Of a DNA stretch of 64,000 nt, positions 9,057-17,060 are shown in pieces. The DNA lies in NCBI RefSeq assembly GCF_002741055.1, contig NZ_CP016809.1:1240001-1304000 (forward strand). The letters are read 5' to 3'. Origin of the DNA: Paenibacillus ihbetae (GTDB lineage Bacteria > Bacillota > Bacilli > Paenibacillales > Paenibacillaceae). Position 1 is the stretch's first letter. Every line of letters begins with the position of its first letter. The position numbers were made by a program, and so were the translations under genes. The notes under the pieces are model-generated. The model ran no database searches, was not told where the DNA came from, and saw nothing but the letters and a program-made list of their open reading frames with translations.

Positions 9057-9797
9057 ATGTCGCATCTTACTCAGGAACAACTAAGTACCCTGCAGCAGAA
9101 ACTGATGGAACGGAAGGCTGAGCTCGAATCACGGATGGTACACAACGACCAGCACGGGCTCGGCGAATCGGAGCGGGATAATACAGGCGAGTTATCCCAT
9201 ATCGACAACCATCCCGGAGACTTGGGTACCGAGGTTTATGAAAGAGGGAAGGATCTTGCGCTCCAAGACAGGGTGGATCTTGAGCTGCAGCGCGTCATTT
9301 TCGCGCTTGAAGCCATCCACCACGGGCGATACGGTGTATGCGAGACCTGCGGTCAGCCGATTCCGTATGAACGGCTTGAAGTCCTTCCCGATACCAAATA
9401 TTGCGTTGAGCATACGCCGAAAACGGAAATTTCCAGAGACCGCCCGGTTGAAGAAGAGGTGCTGGCTCCCGCCTTCGGCAAATCCAGCATGGACGAGCAT
9501 GAGTATGCGGCCTTCGACGGCGAGGATGCCTGGCAGATCGTTGAGAGCTGGGGGAACTCCAATTCACCTGCTTTAGCGGAACCGAATAATATTGACAGCT
9601 ATAACGAAATGGATATCGAGCACGAGGATGATTTGGGCGGTTTTGTTGAAGTGTATGAAAACTTCGTGGCCACCAACATCGACGGGTCGGAAGTGTTCAT
9701 CGTCCGCAGCCCGCAGTACATCGACTACCTGAATCGGGGAGAAGGAAGCTACCTGCTGGATCCTCATGCGGAGTCCGACGACGATTCGCTTATCTAA
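9057..9797 (+). CDS. yteA: YteA-like protein with TraR/DksA-type zinc finger
   Basis: A 246-residue soluble protein of the YteA family, known in spore formers but of unclear function. Residues 1-90 are a charged helical pair as in DksA-type proteins. A zinc-finger-like motif follows with Cys 95, Cys 98, Cys 116 and His 119 (YGVCETCGQPIPYERL, then YCVEH), so the fourth ligand is His instead of the usual Cys. The acidic C-terminal half is specific to the family. ATG has the SD GGAGAGGAG. It is the only plus-strand gene in the first 50 kb and converges with the DUF5665 gene. The role as a transcription modulator is inferred only from the DksA likeness. Confidence 0.85.
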   Translation: MSHLTQEQLSTLQQKLMERKAELESRMVHNDQHGLGESERDNTGELSHIDNHPGDLGTEVYERGKDLALQDRVDLELQRVIFALEAIHHGRYGVCETCGQPIPYERLEVLPDTKYCVEHTPKTEISRDRPVEEEVLAPAFGKSSMDEHEYAAFDGEDAWQIVESWGNSNSPALAEPNNIDSYNEMDIEHEDDLGGFVEVYENFVATNIDGSEVFIVRSPQYIDYLNRGEGSYLLDPHAESDDDSLI

Positions 9798-9814
9798 TTT
9801 GCTCGTGAGCGGGA

Positions 9815-9849
9815 CCGGCAGCAAGCTTGGGGATCCTCTAGGCTGCCGG
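9815..9849 (+). other. Inverted repeat after yteA-like gene, possible weak terminator
   Basis: CCGGCAGC (9815-9822) and GCTGCCGG (9842-9849) form an 8-bp stem with a 19-base loop. There is no T-run on either strand, so a terminator role is uncertain. It lies just after the gene and before the hexamer tract. Confidence 0.35.
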
Positions 9850-9862
9850 CCTCTACATACCT

Positions 9863-9910
9863 CATACTCATACTCATACTCATACTCATACTCATACTCA
9901 TAGTCATACT
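9863..9910. repeat. CATACT hexanucleotide tandem repeat, eight units
   Basis: Eight consecutive hexamers read CATACT on the plus strand, except the seventh, which is CATAGT. The tract sits in the 138-base space between the convergent yteA-like and DUF5665 genes, about 25 bases past the end of the latter. It is not part of any recognised gene. A simple-sequence tract like this can vary in copy number by slippage. Confidence 0.97.
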
Positions 9911-9935
9911 CCCACCGGCTTAGTTGCCCGGGGCC

Positions 9936-10277
9936 TTACCGAAGCTCCAGCTGCCGCTGCACGATACGCACGATATCGGCAATATAGTCTCCGATAATGG
10001 GGAGATTGAGCGCTCCCAGAGCTTGAAGCACATAAATAATCGTTGCGGCGAAAAATGTAAATCCGAGCGCAATTCCCACGCCGCGCGCCGTCCCCGCCAG
10101 CAAGTTGGTTCCGATCAGCCGCCATGGGCGATTCAGAAGCTGCGTATAATCCGCAATCCTGGACTTTTCAAGCTGCTGTGCGATATCCGTAAGCATCCGG
10201 TGGATGGCGTTCAAGCGCTCCTCCTCGTTCATTTTCGCATGCTCCGCTGGATCCTTCGTATCCGTGCGTTCCGCCAT
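9936..10277 (-). CDS. DUF5665-type small membrane protein
   Basis: A 113-residue protein of unknown function. The N-terminus is polar and helical (MNEEERLNAIHRMLTDIAQQ), followed by the conserved segment RPWRLIGTNLLAGTARGVGI and a transmembrane helix at about residues 65-90, and a short amphipathic tail. This pattern fits the DUF5665 family seen in Firmicutes (recognition by eye). The ATG at 10277 has an AAGGAGGT SD 9 bases upstream, better than in-frame codons further up. It lies downstream of the ileS terminator and repeat region and converges with the yteA-like gene. Confidence 0.75.
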   Translation of the reverse strand: MAERTDTKDPAEHAKMNEEERLNAIHRMLTDIAQQLEKSRIADYTQLLNRPWRLIGTNLLAGTARGVGIALGFTFFAATIIYVLQALGALNLPIIGDYIADIVRIVQRQLELR

Positions 10278-10481
10278 GGCACCGCTACCTCCTTGTACAC
10301 TGGACAGCCTCGGCAATGCGGGCTGGGCCGATCCCCTTTTTCCGAAATCGTGCATAACACGCTCGCCGTGTTCTACAAAAAATACATGGATAGTATGCAT
10401 CCGCTGCGATCATATCATTCTCCCGAGATCGGCGGCTGCAACTGCCCTCGATTGCCGGAACAAGTCCCTTTGGCTGCCAAC

Positions 10482-10521
10482 AAAAAAGACCATGGAAGCC
10501 GCTTTACCGCTCCATGGTCTT
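10482..10521 (-). terminator. Intrinsic terminator downstream of ileS
   Basis: The reverse strand has AAGACCATGGA, an inner GCGG/GCGGC region, TCCATGGTCTT, then six T. It sits about 157 bases beyond the ileS stop, with degenerate 18-bp repeats in between. The bases from 10278 to 10481 hold no gene I can support. Confidence 0.88.
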
Positions 10522-10582
10522 GTCGTTCTAAGCAAAGATTTGTGTTCAGGATTATAAGCTATGGGAGATACTGCCCTGTCTA

Positions 10583-10684
10583 ACTCATCCGAATTAAAGC
10601 AATCATCCCGATTTTTGTCCGAGGTTTCGCAATCGTCCGGCTTTTCGCGATCATCCGAACTTTCGCAATAATCCCGATTTAAGC
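10583..10684. repeat. Degenerate 18-bp tandem repeats overlapping the ileS stop
   Basis: On the plus strand five units about 18 bases long follow one another, plus one 12-base partial: ends at 10600, 10618, (partial) 10630, 10648, 10666 and 10684. The units resemble AATCATCCGANTTTCGC, for example AATCGTCCGGCTTTTCGC and GATCATCCGAACTTTCGC. The last unit overlaps the final two codons of ileS. The array would be transcribed in the ileS 3-prime end, ahead of the terminator. It has no long open frame of its own. Confidence 0.85.
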
Positions 10685-13600
10685 AATGGAAATCCCGATT
10701 GTCTTTCCACCGAGCTCAACACGTTCCATATCGCCTGCTTTGCCGAAATGCAGCTCATTTACGAGTACATTCTCGCGCAGCACTTGTTCGAATGCCGTAA
10801 TCGCGGCTTTCAGTTCCTCATCCGTATCAAGAGTCAGATCGACACGCTTCTCGATGGCGAGGTCCAGCTTCTTCCGGGTGTCCTGCACCGCCCGCACAAC
10901 CTCGCGCACCCAGCCTTCCTGCTCAAGCTCAGGCGTAATGTCGGTGTTGAGGGCAACCGTCAATCCATAACCGGACGCGGAGGCGAAGCCTTCCTTCGCT
11001 TTCTTCTCGATCAGCAGCTCTTCCGACGTAATCTGCAGCTCTTCCCCTTCCGGCGAAGTGACGTTCACGCCGCCGTTCTGTACGACCGCACGGGTTTCGT
11101 CGCTGCTCATGCCCTTCAGGAAGCCCTGCAGGAAGCCGATATTTTTACCGTACTTTTTACCCGCCACCTTCAGGTTCATCTTCAAGGTGAAATCAACAAA
11201 GCCGCTGTCGCTTGTTTCCACGATGATCGACTTCACATTGATTTCGTCCTTGATGATCGCCTCATACCCGGCAAGATCAAATTGACGATCCATCGAGATA
11301 ATCAGCTCGGAGAGCGGTTGACGCGTCTTGATGCCCGTCTCGTTGCGGACATTGCGCGCAAGCTCGACGATCTGTCTTGCCGTCTCCATGTCCTGCTCCA
11401 GCGACTTGTCGATCAGCGCTTCGTCCGCTTCAGGGAAGTCGGCCAAATGCACGCTCTCTCCGCCGCCGAGGTTTACGAAGATATCCTCTGACAGCATCGG
11501 CGTAAACGGAGCCATCAGTTTGGCAACGGTCAGCAGCACATGGGTCAGCGTTCCGTAGGCGGCCAGCTTATCTTCTCCGAGGCCGCTGCCCCAGAAGCGG
11601 TCCCGCGAACGACGGATATACCAGTTGCTCAGCTCATCGACAAAAGCTTCAATCGCTTTCGCCGCATTCAAGAAGTCGTTCACCGACAGCCCTTTGTCCA
11701 CGACTTGAATCAAGCTGTTCAGTCGGGACAGAATCCAGCGGTCGAGCTTGTTGTCCGAGCCCTTGAATGGGTGCTCCGCCGGATTGTAGCCGTCGATTCC
11801 GGCATATAACGTCAGGAAAGCATGGGTGTTTACAAGGGTATCGATCACCTTCGACTTGGCTTCGCCTACGATGCCCTTGGAGAAGCGTTTGCTGTTCCAA
11901 GGCGCACTGTCGGCAAGCAGCGCCCAGCGGAACGCGTCGGTGCCGTATTCTTCGATGATTTCCCAAGGATCGATGACGTTTCCTTTGGATTTGGACATTT
12001 TTTGCCCGTTCTCGTCCAGGATATGTCCCGTAGCCATAACCGCCTTATATGGCGCCTTGCCCGTAAACAGCGTCGATACCGCGAGCAAGCTGTAGAACCA
12101 GCCCCGTGTTTGGTCAATCCCTTCGCAGATCATATCGGCTGGGAACTGCTGCGCGAATTTCTCGTTATCCTCGAACGGATAATGGTACTGCGCGAACGGC
12201 ATCGATCCGCTGTCAAACCAGACGTCGATCACTTCAGAGGTCCGTTCCATGACTCCGCCGTCGCAATGCGGACATTTCACCTTGACTTCATCCACGTACG
12301 GCTTATGCAGCTCCAGATCCTCGGAGACCTCGCTTACCGCTTGAGCGCGAAGCTCGGCGATGCTGTGCGGCGCAAATTGCCCGTCGCATGTTCCGCACAC
12401 CCATACATTCAGCGGCGTTCCCCAATACCGGTTCCGGCTGATATTCCAATCCACCAGATCCTCAAGGAACTTGCCAAAGCGGCCTTCGCGCACATGGCCA
12501 GGATACCAGGTCACCTCGTTGTTGTTGGCGATGAGCTGATCCTTGACCGCGGTCGTTTCGATAAACCAGCTTTCCATAGCATAGTAGAGCAGCGGCGATT
12601 TGCAGCGCCAGCAGAACGGATAGCTGTGCTCGTATTTCTCTTTGCTGTACAGCAGTCCCTTCTCCGAAAGGGTCTTCACGATATCCAGATCGCAATCCTT
12701 CACGAAGCGTCCGGCAAAATCCGTGACCTCGTCCGTATACCGTCCCTGACCGTTTACGACGCTTACGAAGCTGATGCCGTTCTCGCGGCATACGCGGTAG
12801 TCGTCTTCCCCGTGGGCCGGAGCCATGTGCACGATCCCCGTACCGCTTGCATCCGTAACAAACGATGCTCCGACAACGATATTCGCCTTCTCGGCCTTCA
12901 CATATGTGAAAGGAGGCGTGTAAGATTTGCCCACCAGCTCGGAGCCTTGAAGCGTGGACAGGACGGTGTACTCGCCCTTCATGACGTCTTCCACCAGGTT
13001 TTTCGCCACGATGTAGATGCCGTCCTCCTGCTGGACACGGGCATATTCCATATTCGGGTTCACCGCAAGCGCAACGTGCGATGGCAGCGTCCATGGGGTG
13101 GTCGTCCATGCAAGGATGTACTCACCGCTGTCATGCAGCTTGAACTTCGCCGTTGCACTCAAATCCTTTACATCTTCGTAGCCTTGGGCCACTTCGTGGG
13201 AGCTCAGCGTCGTCTGGCAGCAAGGGCAGTACGGGCTGACGCGATGTCCGCGGTACAGCAGCCCCTTGTCATGAATCGTCGCCAAAATGTTCCATACGCT
13301 CTCGATATAGTTGTTCTCCAGCGTGATATAAGGATGGTCCAGATCGGTCCAGTAGGCAATCGCTTCGGTCAGCTCGCGCCACTTATGCTCATATTCGAAC
13401 ACGCTGGCCTTACATTTCTTGATGAACGCCTCCACGCCGTAATTCTCGATCTCCTGCTTGCCGGAAATGCCGAGCTGCTTCTCGACGCCCAATTCAACCG
13501 GAAGCCCGTGCGTGTCCCAGCCCGCTTTGCGGACAACATGGTAGCCCTTCATCGTCTGGTAACGGCCTACGAAATCCTTGATTACCCGGCCTAACACATG

Positions 13601-13768
13601 ACCGATATGCGGTGCGCCGTTAGCTGTCGGCGGCCCTTCATAAAAGACATAGTTCGGCTTGCCCGCCCGGAGCTCGATCGACTTCTTGAAGGTGTTCTCC
13701 TTATTCCATTTGTCGAGGATGCGAAGCTCTCTGGCCCGCGCCTTCTCTTTCACGTCAACTCTGTTCAT
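10679..13768 (-). CDS. ileS: Isoleucyl-tRNA synthetase, type 2-like
   Basis: Charges tRNA-Ile; class Ia synthetase. The 1029-residue protein has the HIGH motif at about 54-57 (GAPHIGHVLG), the CP1 editing domain with WTTTPWTLPSH, a Cys-rich segment SPYCPCCQ, another pair CGTC...CPHC, and KMSKSKGN near residue 600. The segment GWDTHGLPVE and the tail lacking the C-terminal zinc finger of Escherichia coli-type IleRS point to the long, eukaryote-like type 2 class, some members of which tolerate mupirocin. The ATG at 13768 has SD AAAGGAAG; the upstream TTG has none. A T-box leader precedes it. Resistance is an inference. Confidence 0.95.
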   Translation of the reverse strand: MNRVDVKEKARARELRILDKWNKENTFKKSIELRAGKPNYVFYEGPPTANGAPHIGHVLGRVIKDFVGRYQTMKGYHVVRKAGWDTHGLPVELGVEKQLGISGKQEIENYGVEAFIKKCKASVFEYEHKWRELTEAIAYWTDLDHPYITLENNYIESVWNILATIHDKGLLYRGHRVSPYCPCCQTTLSSHEVAQGYEDVKDLSATAKFKLHDSGEYILAWTTTPWTLPSHVALAVNPNMEYARVQQEDGIYIVAKNLVEDVMKGEYTVLSTLQGSELVGKSYTPPFTYVKAEKANIVVGASFVTDASGTGIVHMAPAHGEDDYRVCRENGISFVSVVNGQGRYTDEVTDFAGRFVKDCDLDIVKTLSEKGLLYSKEKYEHSYPFCWRCKSPLLYYAMESWFIETTAVKDQLIANNNEVTWYPGHVREGRFGKFLEDLVDWNISRNRYWGTPLNVWVCGTCDGQFAPHSIAELRAQAVSEVSEDLELHKPYVDEVKVKCPHCDGGVMERTSEVIDVWFDSGSMPFAQYHYPFEDNEKFAQQFPADMICEGIDQTRGWFYSLLAVSTLFTGKAPYKAVMATGHILDENGQKMSKSKGNVIDPWEIIEEYGTDAFRWALLADSAPWNSKRFSKGIVGEAKSKVIDTLVNTHAFLTLYAGIDGYNPAEHPFKGSDNKLDRWILSRLNSLIQVVDKGLSVNDFLNAAKAIEAFVDELSNWYIRRSRDRFWGSGLGEDKLAAYGTLTHVLLTVAKLMAPFTPMLSEDIFVNLGGGESVHLADFPEADEALIDKSLEQDMETARQIVELARNVRNETGIKTRQPLSELIISMDRQFDLAGYEAIIKDEINVKSIIVETSDSGFVDFTLKMNLKVAGKKYGKNIGFLQGFLKGMSSDETRAVVQNGGVNVTSPEGEELQITSEELLIEKKAKEGFASASGYGLTVALNTDITPELEQEGWVREVVRAVQDTRKKLDLAIEKRVDLTLDTDEELKAAITAFEQVLRENVLVNELHFGKAGDMERVELGGKTIGISIA

Positions 13769-13812
13769 TGCAGATCTTCCTTTCACCAATGTGAGTAAAA
13801 TTCCCCAAGGGA

Positions 13813-14125
13813 ATAAAAAAAGGCCCTCATCCCGAAAGGGACGAGAACCTGTTCTCGCGCTACCACCCTAATTCCGCCCGCAAATCCAGCCGTGAACGAC
13901 TGTACCGGGCGACACCTCATATCCATGCCTATAACTACCGGCATGGTCCGATATAACGTTCGGCCGACGGCTCAGCTTACGCACGTAACGATAACGCTTC
14001 AGCTTCGCTTCTCCGGGATGATCTTCAGCTCAGGACTGACCGCCGACTCTCAGCAAATGCCGGCTCTCTGAAGGACAATTCCTCTGCCTACTGTTCCCAT
14101 CAACAAATTTTCGTCTTAATCAATA
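13813..14125 (-). ncRNA. Ile T-box riboswitch leader of ileS
   Basis: The reverse strand carries the T-box core GGGTGGTAGCGCG (about 13856-13869), followed by an intrinsic terminator stem GGTTCTCGTCCC/GGGATGAGGGCC and T7 (13813-13851). Upstream lies a long Stem I region with AGAG and GAAG elements. The likely specifier is ATC (14020-14022) within AGCTGAAGATCATCCC, an isoleucine codon, matching the downstream gene. Uncharged tRNA-Ile would pair with the specifier and the T-box bulge and cause readthrough. The 5-prime end is approximate, set from the promoter. Confidence 0.94.
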
Positions 14126-14136
14126 ATATGATATTA

Positions 14137-14165
14137 GTTATAGACGACTTCAAGGGAAAAGTCAA
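14137..14165 (-). promoter_or_regulatory. Sigma-A promoter of the ileS T-box leader
   Basis: TTGACT (14160-14165) and TATAAC (14137-14142) with a 17-base spacer on the reverse strand, just downstream of the divIVA stop and right before the T-box leader. It gives ileS transcription of its own. Confidence 0.8.
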
Positions 14166-14177
14166 GGCCGCCCCGGC

Positions 14178-14672
14178 CTAATACACCTCTTTAGGCTCCA
14201 GGCTCGGTTCACGGCTTTCTAAGGACTCCCATCCGTCCTGCTTCAGCAGCTCCAGCTGCGCCTCTACAAGAGAACGGAACCGGGTCCGGTAGATTGATGC
14301 CTGCTTCTTGAGCTCTTCCACTTCCAGCGCAATCTTACGGGATTTCCCGAGCGCCTCGTTAATGATCCGGTCCGCGTTCTTCTCCGCTTCCTTCACGATA
14401 AGCTGCGCTTCCTTCTTCGCATTATTCTTCACCTCATCGGCAGCCTCTTGGGCTACGATGATCGTCTTGGACAAGGTTTCCTCGATGTTGGCGAAATGAT
14501 CCAGCTTCTCCTGCATCGCCATCAGCTGATTACCGAGCTCTTTATTCTCCCGAATGACGCTCTCGTAATCTTTAATGACCTGGTCCAAAAACTCGTTGAC
14601 CTCGTCCTCATCATAACCGCGAATTCGACGGGCAAATTCTTTGTTATGTATATCAAGCGGTGTCAATGGCAT
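14178..14672 (-). CDS. divIVA: DivIVA cell-division/polarity protein
   Basis: Coiled-coil protein that binds curved membrane at septa and poles and recruits division-site selection and chromosome-anchoring proteins. The 164-residue product begins MPLTPLDIHNKEFARRIRGYDEDEVNEFLD, the conserved membrane-binding N-domain, followed by long heptad-rich coiled coil from about 35 to 150. The ATG at 14672 is preferred: the in-frame GTG three codons upstream lies inside the AGGAGG SD. It is the last gene of the sepF-ylmG-ylmH-divIVA group, with ileS and its own promoter following. Confidence 0.95.
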   Translation of the reverse strand: MPLTPLDIHNKEFARRIRGYDEDEVNEFLDQVIKDYESVIRENKELGNQLMAMQEKLDHFANIEETLSKTIIVAQEAADEVKNNAKKEAQLIVKEAEKNADRIINEALGKSRKIALEVEELKKQASIYRTRFRSLVEAQLELLKQDGWESLESREPSLEPKEVY

Positions 14673-14843
14673 GGTGTGCACCTCCTAAATATATGGGCCT
14701 CACAAGACGGTTATCCGCTGTATAAGCCAGACCACCCGTCCCTGAGGACAATAGCGGTCATTCTGATTTATCGGCAATTCATTCCGCATTTTAAATGTAC
14801 GTCCTAAATGATTTCGACAAAAAAACGGCAATTCCTTCAAAGG

Positions 14844-15626
14844 TCAGACATATTTACCAACCTTGACACGGTACCGCCCTTTCTTCGTCAGGCCGCCGAT
14901 CTCCAGCACGGCAAATCTGCCCATTCCCTGGATGGAGACGACATCGCCCTCTTTTAAATTGGTTGACGGATCCTCTTCTACCTTCCAGTTCACCCGGCAT
15001 CGTCCAGCCTTGATCGGAACAACGATCTTTGTCCGGCTGATCCGGTGTGCATCACTGGCAATGCCGTCGAGTCTAAGCGAGGCCACGGTAATGTCCATCG
15101 TATCCAGCTTCGTCTCGGCTGCCTGCAGCTTGTCCATCGGCAGAAGCTCAGTCATCACATGCACCCTGTGCACCTGGCTCAGGTTCAGGTTCAGGAATGC
15201 GCCGATCTCTTCCGATACGACGGCATGGCATCCGCTTTCGATCACGTGAATATCTCCGAGCTTCGATCGCTTGATGCCGAGGCCGAGAATCGAGCCCATA
15301 TAATCCCCGTGCTCGAGCTCCAGAAGCTTCTGGTCTCCCGACGTGATGCTGAGCACCTTGATTTTGAAGTCTTCGCCTTCAAGATCGCGGTAATCGGGCG
15401 CGATGATGGCGCGTACCCGCTCGGCATCCGCGTAGCCGCCTTCAAAAGCGGCGTGGACGTCAGGGTGCCGGTTCACCAGCGTCTCGAGAATGAAGCGTTG
15501 GCGGGGGTCGAGAAAGTCCGTCAGCTTCACCTCATGATACTGTCCTGCGTTGACGACCCATTCCCAAGCCCGATCGACGAACTCGCGCTCGTCTTGGTGA
15601 AAATGCTCATAGATGTCCGGCTTCAT
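14844..15626 (-). CDS. ylmH: YlmH-like S4-domain RNA-binding protein
   Basis: A 260-residue protein of the YlmH family found in the sepF-divIVA cluster of Gram-positive bacteria. In relatives it binds ribosome-derived RNA and has been linked to ribosome quality control and division. The C-terminal S4 domain, about 183-245, contains RLDGIASDAHRISRTKIV, and the N-terminal part begins with IYEHFHQDEREFVDRAWEWV. ATG has SD AGGGTGA. It is separated from ylmG by only a few bases and from divIVA by about 170 bases. Confidence 0.9.
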   Translation of the reverse strand: MKPDIYEHFHQDEREFVDRAWEWVVNAGQYHEVKLTDFLDPRQRFILETLVNRHPDVHAAFEGGYADAERVRAIIAPDYRDLEGEDFKIKVLSITSGDQKLLELEHGDYMGSILGLGIKRSKLGDIHVIESGCHAVVSEEIGAFLNLNLSQVHRVHVMTELLPMDKLQAAETKLDTMDITVASLRLDGIASDAHRISRTKIVVPIKAGRCRVNWKVEEDPSTNLKEGDVVSIQGMGRFAVLEIGGLTKKGRYRVKVGKYV

Positions 15627-15632
15627 CGTTCG

Positions 15633-15905
15633 TCACCCTAGAATGAATTCCAGAATAGCATAAACTCCCCGCTCGGCTAGCTGCAGGACGAACAATGCAA
15701 TGATCGGGGAAATGTCGATCATGCCCATGATCGGCGGGATAAACCGGCGAAACGGGGACAGATAAGGCTCCACCAGCTTGCCCAGGAGCTCCCCGACAAA
15801 GCTCTCCCTCACATTCGGAAGCCAGGACATTAACACATAGATCAAAATCATATAAAAATAGATTTGGAACAGCGTACGTACAATTTGGAAAATTTCTATG
15901 GACAA
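15633..15905 (-). CDS. ylmG: YlmG/YggT-family membrane protein
   Basis: A 90-residue protein with two hydrophobic segments (about 10-30 and 60-85), separated by the conserved stretch EPYLSPFRRFIPP and then the ISPIIALFVLQ helix. These are hallmarks of the YggT family, which sits next to sepF in many Gram-positives and is thought to help division or membrane organisation. The start appears to be TTG at 15905 with GAGGTGA eight bases before it. It is 8 bp after sepF. Confidence 0.88.
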   Translation of the reverse strand: MSIEIFQIVRTLFQIYFYMILIYVLMSWLPNVRESFVGELLGKLVEPYLSPFRRFIPPIMGMIDISPIIALFVLQLAERGVYAILEFILG

Positions 15906-15913
15906 AGTCTAGG

Positions 15914-16360
15914 TCACCTCATTCTCGTATAGTCATGCTCGTCAGCCAATATCTCTGAGATGGAGCCCTGGATTTCAACCGTATCCGGGGTGCACAGAAA
16001 AATATTGCCGCCTACCTTCGATATGCCTCCGCTTAGCGCGTACACCGTCCCGCTAAGAAAATCGATGATGCGCAGCGCTTGATCGTTGCGGACGCGCTGC
16101 AGGTTCACGACGACGGTCCGGAAGGATCGGAGATGGTCTGCAATCTCCTGTGCTTCATCATATGAACGAGGCTCGACTAATACTACCTTAACATTCTTCT
16201 GGGAATGGATGCTGACGATATTGCCGCCCTTTTGGCTTTTGCGCTGCTCGAACGGCGTCGGCTCCACCGGCTCGTCCTGTGCGGCAAGCACTTCGCGCTC
16301 CACAACCTCTTCCTCATCCTGCAATCCCAAGAAATTCATAAACCGGTTCATCACGCCCAT
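15914..16360 (-). CDS. sepF: SepF, cell-division protein
   Basis: Bundles FtsZ filaments and anchors the Z-ring to the membrane through an N-terminal amphipathic helix. The 148-residue protein starts MGVMNRFMNFLGLQDEEEVV, which fits the membrane helix followed by an acidic linker. The C-terminal SepF domain, about 55-140, includes VVLVEPRSYDEAQEIADHL and the GGISKVGGNIFLCTP segment. ATG at 16360 has GGAGGAG SD five bases before. The yggS stop lies just before it (TGA, then two bases, then ATG), a coupled pair. Confidence 0.94.
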   Translation of the reverse strand: MGVMNRFMNFLGLQDEEEVVEREVLAAQDEPVEPTPFEQRKSQKGGNIVSIHSQKNVKVVLVEPRSYDEAQEIADHLRSFRTVVVNLQRVRNDQALRIIDFLSGTVYALSGGISKVGGNIFLCTPDTVEIQGSISEILADEHDYTRMR

Positions 16361-16362
16361 CC

Positions 16363-17052
16363 TCACTCCTCCTCTTTCCCTACTAAAATCGAGCCGAGAC
16401 GCACCCAGGTCGCCCCTTCCTCAACAGCCACTTCAAAATCGTTCGACATGCCCATAGACAATTCCGTCAACGGCTCCTTCGTCAGCGCCTGCCGGTTCAG
16501 CTCATCTCTTAGTTGTCTTAAGCCGCGGAATACGGGACGCGTATGCTCCGCCAATGATTCGTAAGGAGCCATTGTCATCAGTCCGATAACTTTTACGTGG
16601 GACAAATCCGCGATCCCCTTCAAGAACTCCGCCGCTTGCTCAGGAGGAAGGCCGTATTTCGATTCCTCGCCCGAAATATTCACCTGCATGAACGCAGATA
16701 CTTGAAGATCCAGAGCGGCAGCTCTCTTATTAAGCTCTTTCGCCAGCGATAAGCGGTCCAGTGAATGGATATATTGAAATTTATCGATCACGTCTTTGAC
16801 CTTGTTCGTCTGGAGATGGCCGATAAAATGCCATGTCCCTCGGTCTCCAAGGGCCTGCCACTTGTGCTGGGCATCCTGCCACCGGTTCTCGCCGATATGC
16901 CGGAGCCCCTGATCCAGTACCGAAGCTGTCGTGTCCAAGGAGACATACTTCGTGACGGCGATGACATTGACCTCGCTCCGGTCCCGGCCGCTGCGCGCGC
17001 ATGCCTCCGTGATTCGCTGTTCTATCTGATCGATACGTTCCTTCAAACTCAA
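16363..17052 (-). CDS. ylmE: YggS/YlmE-family pyridoxal phosphate homeostasis protein
   Basis: Cofactor-binding protein that keeps free PLP in balance; no catalytic reaction is established for the family. The TIM-barrel fold has the PLP lysine in VIAVTKYVS (near residue 34) and family motifs HFIGHLQTNKVK and LSMGMSNDFEVAVEEGATWVRLGSILVG. The 229-residue version from a TTG at 17052 is chosen because GAGGTGA lies eight bases upstream and the length before the RITEACARSGR stretch matches Bacillus YlmE. An in-frame GTG four codons earlier, overlapping the pgeF stop, is the alternative. Confidence 0.9.
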   Translation of the reverse strand: MSLKERIDQIEQRITEACARSGRDRSEVNVIAVTKYVSLDTTASVLDQGLRHIGENRWQDAQHKWQALGDRGTWHFIGHLQTNKVKDVIDKFQYIHSLDRLSLAKELNKRAAALDLQVSAFMQVNISGEESKYGLPPEQAAEFLKGIADLSHVKVIGLMTMAPYESLAEHTRPVFRGLRQLRDELNRQALTKEPLTELSMGMSNDFEVAVEEGATWVRLGSILVGKEEE

Positions 17053-17060
17053 GGGACGAC

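Noticed and set aside
9823..9841. HindIII-like AAGCTT next to GGGGATCCTCTAG, resembling a cloning-vector polylinker
   Set aside because: Only about 13 bases match, flanked by ordinary intergenic sequence and placed in a hairpin loop; no vector sequence follows. Most likely chance.
11822..13594. 590-codon plus-strand open frame
   Set aside because: It lies wholly antisense to ileS, whose motifs are certain, has no SD-led start and a His/Arg-rich shadow composition typical of the complementary strand of GC-rich coding sequence.
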